Assembly: GCA_026770585.1 (NCBI GenBank)
Contig: MU646935.1
Span: 31,209 to 43,992, forward strand
Reading direction: 5' to 3'
Source: Baffinella frigidus
Lineage: Eukaryota; Cryptophyceae; Cryptomonadales; Baffinellaceae
DNA length: 12,784 nt
A model generated the notes under the pieces. That model was not told the origin of the DNA. It did no database searches and saw nothing but the letters and a program-made list of their open reading frames with translations. Made by a program: the position numbers and the translations under genes. This document shows, one piece after another, positions 1 through 6,700 of this stretch. Each line of letters begins with the position of its first letter. The stretch's first letter is position 1.

Positions 1-475
1 GTTTAGGGTTTGGGGTTTGGGGTTTGGGGTTTGGGGTTTAGGGTTTGGGGTTTAGGGTTTAGGGTTTAGGGTTTAGGGTTTAGGGTTTAGGGTTTGGGGC
101 TTACGGTTTAGGGTTTAGGGTGTTAGGGTTTAAGGTGCAGGGTTCAAGCTCAGGACTGTTGGCGCGATGAACGGTTGAAATGGGAGAGCGACCGTTTAGG
201 GTTTAGGGTTTAGGGTTTAGGGTTTAGGGTTTAGGGTTTAGGGCTTAGGGTTCAGGGCTTAGGGTTTAGGGTTTAGGGTTTAGTGTTCAGGGTTTAGAGT
301 TGAGGGGTTAGGGTTCAGGAGATAGCTGTTTCAGAGTGCACGAAAAAAGTTCAGGGTTTAGAGTTTGGAGTTCAGAGTTTAGAGCTTAGAGTTTGGATTT
401 AGGATTTAGGGTTTAGGGTTTAGATTCAGGGGGTTAGGGGTTGGGGCCTAGACCCAAGGCGAGCTCATGATCCGT
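1..475. repeat. TTTAGGG-type telomere-like array with variants
   Basis: Long runs of TTTAGGG, TTTGGGG, TTCAGGG and TTTAGAG units, interrupted at about 119-192 by unique sequence that recurs inverted at 2185-2262. The variants and interruptions suggest interstitial, decaying repeat, not a functional chromosome end. Transcribed from the minus strand it would read CCCTAAA. Confidence 0.85.
119..192. repeat. Inverted duplication, arm A
   Basis: About 74 bp that is nearly identical to the reverse complement of 2185-2262. The core includes GGACTGTTGGCGCGATGAAC, which is not telomere-like. Confidence 0.85.
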
Positions 476-488
476 GTGGTGAGACTTT

Positions 489-578
489 CTGTCCTGATTT
501 TGAACAGCCGTTCCGCCTTCCCCCCCCCCTTGCTTTCACCACTCTCCTCCTCTGCAGGTGGTGGCGGCTTTTGTGTCC
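489..578 (-). pseudogene. Copy of exon 12 with frameshift
   Basis: Acceptor ATCAG|GG and the same GGACACAAAAG start and Pro-rich codons. A run of ten identical bases (C on the plus strand at 520-529) shifts the frame relative to 649-741. Confidence 0.65.
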
Positions 579-648
579 CTGATTGAGGGTCGATGGATCA
601 GGGTGAAGGATTCAAACGGTCTAGGGAGTAGAGATTAAGGGCTTAGAC

Positions 649-741
649 TCTCGGTCCTGATTTGGAACAGCCGTTCCGCCTTCTCCCCCCCTGTGCCCTC
701 ATCGCCCACCTTCTCCTCAGGTGGTGGTGGCTTTTGTGTCC
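649..741 (-). CDS. Exon 12: Pro/Glu-rich segment after the EF-hands
   Basis: The acceptor is AAGCAG|GG. Two bases complete a glycine codon with exon 11, and 30 codons plus one base follow. The residues are four prolines in a row, then acidic and glycine-rich sequence, then a short amphipathic stretch. The donor is probably GAGA|GTCTAA. I recognise no domain. Related copies lie at 489-578 (frameshifted by a run of ten C on the plus strand) and 3016-3105, the latter unexpectedly upstream. Confidence 0.5.
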
Positions 742-3700
742 CTGCTTCAGGGTTCAGGGTTCAGGGTTCAGGGTTCAGGGTTCAGGGTTCAGGGTTCAGG
801 GTTCAGGGTTTAGGGTTCAGGGTTTAGAGTTTAGGGTTTAGGGTTCAGGGTTCAGAGTTCAGGGTTTAGGGTGTAGGGTGTACCAGGGCTTAGGGTGTGG
901 GGTGTGGGGTTTCGGGTTTCGGGTTTCGGGTTTCGGGTTGAGGAATTAGGGTTTAGGGTTTAGGGTTTAAGGTTTAGGGTTTAGGGTTTAGGGTTTAGTG
1001 GTCGGGTTTCAAGGGACGTCACCGAAGAAGGCGTGGAACTCATCCATGCGACTTTCCAAGGTTTGGGGTTGAGGGTTCAGCCACACAGCGGACTTCGAAG
1101 GGATTCGTGAAAACCCCACAAGCGACAAGAAATAGGACCCTACGGTAGGCAACCCGTAGGGACATAGGGGGTTTCCTACGGACAAGGTAACGGAAAGTCG
1201 CCCCGATTTGGGCCGAAAATCCCTTCGTAGCCCGCGGTGTGGGGTTTTGGGTTTGAAGGGGCGTGACCGAAGATAGAGTGGAACTCCTCAGCAGAAAGGG
1301 TGCCCGATTTGTCGGCGTCCTTCTCTGTGAAGATCTTCCGCATCTGCAAAAAAGATGTCACTATACAACGATTTGTACCAGGGTATTTTATTTTTGTACC
1401 AGGATGTTTTAAACGTGTACCACGATCCCCAGTGTGCAGTGGCGGATTTGAGGGTGCCCGATTTGTCGGCATCCTTCTTTGCAAAGATCTTCCGTACCTG
1501 CGAGACTGCACTTTTGGGTTGTAAATAGTACCACGCATCGCTTTAAAAACACCTTTACTGAGTCAAAACACTCTATTAGGTGCCAGCATGCTTCTACGCG
1601 AAGATCCTCCACACCTTTGGAAAACATGTTGTTACACAACGATTCGTACCAGGATCTTTCAAACGTGTACCGCGACCCCGAGTGCACAATCGACTAGCAA
1701 GCCATACGAATCGGAGGGGTTTCTGGAGTGGAAACACACCTCTCGGGGGTCGTCCTTCCCGAGCGCGAGCCTCAGAGCGAACGAAAGCTTACTGGTTCAG
1801 ACTTTGAGTTCAGGGTGTCGGGGTTAGGAATTCGACTTTCTGGTGCTGCGCCTGCAGAACAGTTTGGTAAGGAAAACGGACCTCTCGCGGATCGTCCTTC
1901 CCGAGCGCCAACCGGAGCGCGAACGAGAGCTCTCTCTCATCCAGAAACCCGTCCCCATCCAGGTCACTATTCCGGAACGCCCCTTCCTGGATTCGGGGTT
2001 CGGGTTTAGGGATTTTCGCGGGAAAAATTATGGGGTTGAGCTTTACAGAAAGGCGTTAGTCAGGAAGAGCAAACAAGAGCTCCCTCTCACCCAACTACCC
2101 GTCCCCATCCAGGTCACTTTCCCGGAAAGCCCCCTCCTGCGCACCCACAAAAAGCCCCCTCCTGCGCACCCATCCTGCGCACCCGGCCGCTCTCCCATTT
2201 CAACCGTTCATCGCGCCAACAGTCCTGAGCTTGAACCCTGCATCTTAAACCCTACACCCTAAAGAGATGCGGGTTCAGGGTTCAGGGTTGATGGTTCAGC
2301 AGCGCGGTGCGTGTGGGTTGGGCGGGGCGAACTCAGGGTTCCGGGTGCAGATTTTCGTGCTGCGGGTTTGTCAGGGCGGGTGCCTGCGCGTCCCATGCCG
2401 CCTCTGCCTCGCTCAACTCACCCCCCCCCGCGCGCCGCCCCACGACCCCCCCCGCCCCCGACGTGGCATCCCCGTCTGACGGAACGCCGCCCGACGCGTC
2501 CGTTATGGCAGGGGTGGTGGGCGCCGCCCCCCACCCGTATATGTGCGACGGGACAACCTGCGAGACCTCCGGTTCATATATGTGTTTGCACCAGGATTTT
2601 CGAGATGTGCGAGACCCCGGTGAAAGTTGCACTATATTAGGGGTGGATTTCGTGCTATGGTGAAGCTATGTCGAGGCTAAGATAGCATATTTCACCCTTA
2701 AGATAGCACGAAACGGTGTTTTACGCTATCGTCCTTTATGGCGGGATGATGGGCGCCACTCCCCATCCTTACATGTGCACCGGCACGACCTGCGGATGGA
2801 AGTGACATTAGTCGTAAAACTCTTGGAAAGTTCGGTAGTTTCTCCTACGGCATTGCCTAGGACCTCCTACCGTAGGCCAAAATTTTAGGATATTTTGGTC
2901 CTAGGAGCCCTGCGGCCTACGGTAGGTAGGTCCTACCTAAATCCGTAGGGAAACTACCGAACTTTCCAGGAGTTTCCCTATGAACGTCGGTCAATCGTGC
3001 TCCCCCCTTACGCCTTACGGGCACGGCGGACTTTCTATCCTCACTTTGAACCGCCGTTGCGCCTTCTGCCCCTTGCCCGCATCACCCTCCTCTTCCTGCG
3101 GCGGTGTTGGCGCACACCACGGTGTGATTCCGAAACCCGAAACCCGAAACCCGAAACCCGAAACCCGTAACCTGGAACCCGAAACCTGGAAATCGAAACA
3201 CGAAACACAAAACATAAAACATGAAACCCCTTGTAAGGGAGGGGCGCAGATTGATTGATGTTGGTCGTTCGTGCGTTTTCAGGAAAGTCTCTGCAGGGTT
3301 TAGGGTTTAGGGGGTTTGAGGCTGACCTGCCCCCGCGGGACTTGAAAGTCAAAAGAGTTCAGGGTTGACGGCTCGGGGTTTGGGGCTTAGGGTTTGGGGC
3401 TTATGATGCAGGGCTTAGGGCTTAGGGTTTGGGGCTTAGGGTTTGGGGCTTAGGATGCAGGGCTTAGGGCTTAGGGTTTAAGGTTTGGGGTTTAGGGTTT
3501 AGGGTTTAGGGTTTATGGTTTAGGGTTTAAGGTTTAGGGGTTAGGGGTTAGGGTTTGAGGCTGACCTGCCCCCGCGGGACTTGACAGTCTGGTGAGAGTG
3601 CCGCGCGGTGCTTCATGAGACACTCCTGGATTAGGGGTTGGGGTTTAGATTTTAGGGTTTGGGGTTGGGTTTGGGGTTTAGCGTTTGGGTTTTAGGGTTT

Positions 3701-6700
3701 AGGGTTTCATGTTTTGTGTTTCATGTTGTATGTTTTGTGTTTCGTGTTTCGATTTCCAGGTGTCGGGTTCCAGGTTTCGGGTTTCGGGTTTCGGAATCCA
3801 GGTTTCGTGTTACGGGTTTCGGGTTTCGGGTTTCGGAATCCAGGTTTCGTGTTCCGTGTTTCGTGTTTCGTGTTTCGTGTTTCGTGTTTAGGATTTCGGG
3901 TTTCAGGTTTCAGGTTTCCTGGATGCGGCCCTGCCCTGCCTTGATCCCCTTGCAGAGCCTCCGGATGTCCGGCTGGCAGCCTGGTTTGGGGTTTGGGGTT
4001 TGGGGTTTGGGGTTTGGGGTTTGGGGTGTGGGGTGTGGGGTGTGGGGTGTGGGGTTTGGAGGTTTAGGGTTTGGGGTTTGAGTCTATGGTTCGCCTAACG
4101 GGTTTAGGGGTGAGGATTTAGGCTTCGCGTATAGGGGTTACCTATTGCGGAGGCGCCGGTGTGGAAGGCTCAGGGACAACCGTTTACAATTTTTGATTTA
4201 TGATTTAGGTTTCGGGAATCGGGTTCAGGGTTTACCTATCACGGAGGCGCCGGTGTGGAGGTTGACTGATAACGGTTTACGATTTGTGATTTATGATCTA
4301 TGGTTTATGGTTTATGGTTTATGGTTTAGGGGTTGACCTACAGCGGAGGCGCCGGTGTGGAGGTTGAGGTGCGTGGACCCGAGTTCGCGCGCCGCGAGCA
4401 CGAACGGGCGCGTCTGCAAGGGCGTAGGGTTCAAGGTATGCAGAGAAAAAGCTGAGTGCTCAGTGTTTAAGGTTTAGCGCTTAGTGTTGAGTGTTTAGTG
4501 TTTAGGGTTTAGGGTTGGGAGAATAAGCGGCGCGAGCACGAAGGGGCGCGTCTGCGCGCAAGGGCTTATAGTTGAGGGTCACGAAAGTGCTAGGTTTTAG
4601 GTTTTGGGGTTCGGGGTTTGGGGTTTCAGGGTGCAGGGTAAGGGGGATTAGCGCGAGCACGAAGGGTCGCGTCTGCGCAGAGGGTTTGGGGTGTAGGTTT
4701 TGGTGTTTGGTGTCGAGGGTTTGGTGTTTAGTGTTTAGTGTTGAGTGTTTAATGTTGAGTGCTGAGTGTTGAGTGTTAGGGGAATTAGCGCCATCAATTA
4801 ATCAGGCGGCCTATCAAATCGTAGGCTTCTCACACAATTCGCTATTCACAGCCTAATCCCGCTGTATCTTCTGAGATCCGCAAAACGTCAACGTCAACCA
4901 ATTTTTGGGGGCATGGAGCGGTTTTCACAACTGTTAGCCCCGGAAAAGAATTTCAAACACGTCAAAAGTTGACGATTCTGGTACTTAACGCACCCGGCAG
5001 CCTCTCGCAAGCTCAGGCTCCTGTGCGTGCAAACACCCAATTCTCGAATTCAAGGGAATCAGCATACGGTACTGGACCACGGAAGGCCCTGGGGCTCCTA
5101 GTTCGACTTTGGGGTGTTTTGAGGCGACATTTTCTACTTTTGGAACACGCAAGGCAGTCACGGCCGACCGTCTGGCTTCGGCGTCCGTTCACGAGCCTGC
5201 CGGCGGGGCTGTTCCACGGCGTACAAAAAAGTTGGCCACGATAACAAAAAAATGTTCAACGTTGACGGTTCTGGTATAAAACGTCAACGTTGACCAATTT
5301 TTCACTAGGACAATCCTTTGGATCAACGCACCCGGCAGGCTCGCGCGAGCTCGTGCTCCTGCGCGTGCAAGCACCCGAGCAGCCCCTCTTTGCCCCGCTC
5401 CTAGCGTGTGTTTCTTGCGCCGTCGTTTGTAGGTGTTGTACCACACTGGCAGTGCAGTTCCAACGCCTATAATGATATACATCTACGCCCATAAGGCCCA
5501 TCAGGTGATGAGATCAACGCACCCGGCAGCCGTGCGCGAGCTCGTGCTCCTGCGCGTGAAGACACCCGAGCAGCTCCTCCTTGCTCCGCTCCTTGTGTGT
5601 GCACAGACGCACCACGTCGTCCGCGCACAACCCGGGAAGACCTGCCTCCTGTGAACATGGTTCGAGGTCAGTCGCTTTACATTGTCGCTGCCACGTCGTC
5701 GGCGCACAGCCCTGGGAGCCCCGCCTCCTGATGCATGGGGGGGGGGGGGAGATCAGTCGCTTCGAGGTCAGTCGTTTTACAGTGTTGCTTTACAGAAAAA
5801 TGCAACGTCGTCCGCGCACAGCCTCTTTACAGGCTCCTCTTTGAATAGAATGAGGCAACCCCCCCGTACAAAATGGTCGAAAACAACATCAAAAACGCAC
5901 ATAATAAGCCGAGATAAACGTAATGAGGAGCCGAGATAAGGAGGAGCCGAAATAACGAGGAGCCTAAATAAAGGGAAATGCCTGGACGAGCACGACGGCG
6001 TCGCACTCTATGGAGAGGGTCTGTCCGTCCGCGTTGCGCTGCCCGTCTTGGAACTGCCGGAGGCACCATTTTTTCCTCCAACATTTCGCCATTTCCTCGA
6101 AAATATCGACGTTTTCTCGAAATTTTATCGACATTTCGTGGGGGAAATCGTCGTTTTCGACAGTTTATATCATATCCCTGGGACATGCCTGAAGGAGCAC
6201 GACGGCGTCGCACTCTTTACAGAGGGTCTGTCCGTCTGCGTTTCGCTGCCCGTTTTGGAACTGCTTTAGACACCACCACCACCCTCCGAACAATTCGTTT
6301 TTTTCTCTAAAATATCAACATTATTTCGAATTTTTATCGATTTTATTCCAAAAAATCGACATTTTCGAAAGGGTTTACCCTCCCTGAAACATACCTGAAG
6401 GAGAACGACGGCGTCACACTCTGTAGAGAGGGTCTGCCCGTCCGCGTTTCGCTGCCCGTCTTGGAACTGCCGGAGGCACCTGGTTGGAGGGTTGAGGGTG
6501 TCGGGTGTATGCTTTCACGTTTCAGGTTTCGGGTCTACGGAGAGGGTCTCATCTCCACAAAAGTATTAATTAATTGCTTTTGGCGCAACGAAATTTCGGG
6601 TGTCGGGTGTATGCTTTCACGTTTCAGGTGTCGGGTCTACGGATAGTGTTTGTCCGTGCGCGTTGCGCTGCCCGTCGCGGAACTGCTTTCGGCACCTGGA

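Larger units (their letters stand above)
4430..4790. repeat. GTTTAGT / TTTAGGG-derived repeats in intron 5
   Basis: Irregular units (GTGTTTAGT, GAGTGTTGAGT, TTTGGGG) that surround two 5' partial copies of exon 6 at 4530 and 4651. The repeat is more decayed than elsewhere. Confidence 0.7.

Noticed and set aside
1-475. A true chromosome end at the left edge
   Set aside because: The TTTAGGG repeat is mixed with variants and unique sequence, and similar arrays occur in introns throughout the window, so it is interstitial repeat.
3659-4081. Long open frames of Val-Ser-Gly-Phe-Arg or Leu-Gly-Phe repeats
   Set aside because: They are translations of TTTCGGG and TTTGGGG arrays. A seven-base unit keeps several frames open without any coding function.
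5523-5530. Reading exon 5 as a terminal exon ending Cys-Arg-Val-Arg-stop
   Set aside because: Three copies share it, but GTGCGT is a good donor and repeat 6 continues in phase with the exact cysteine spacing.
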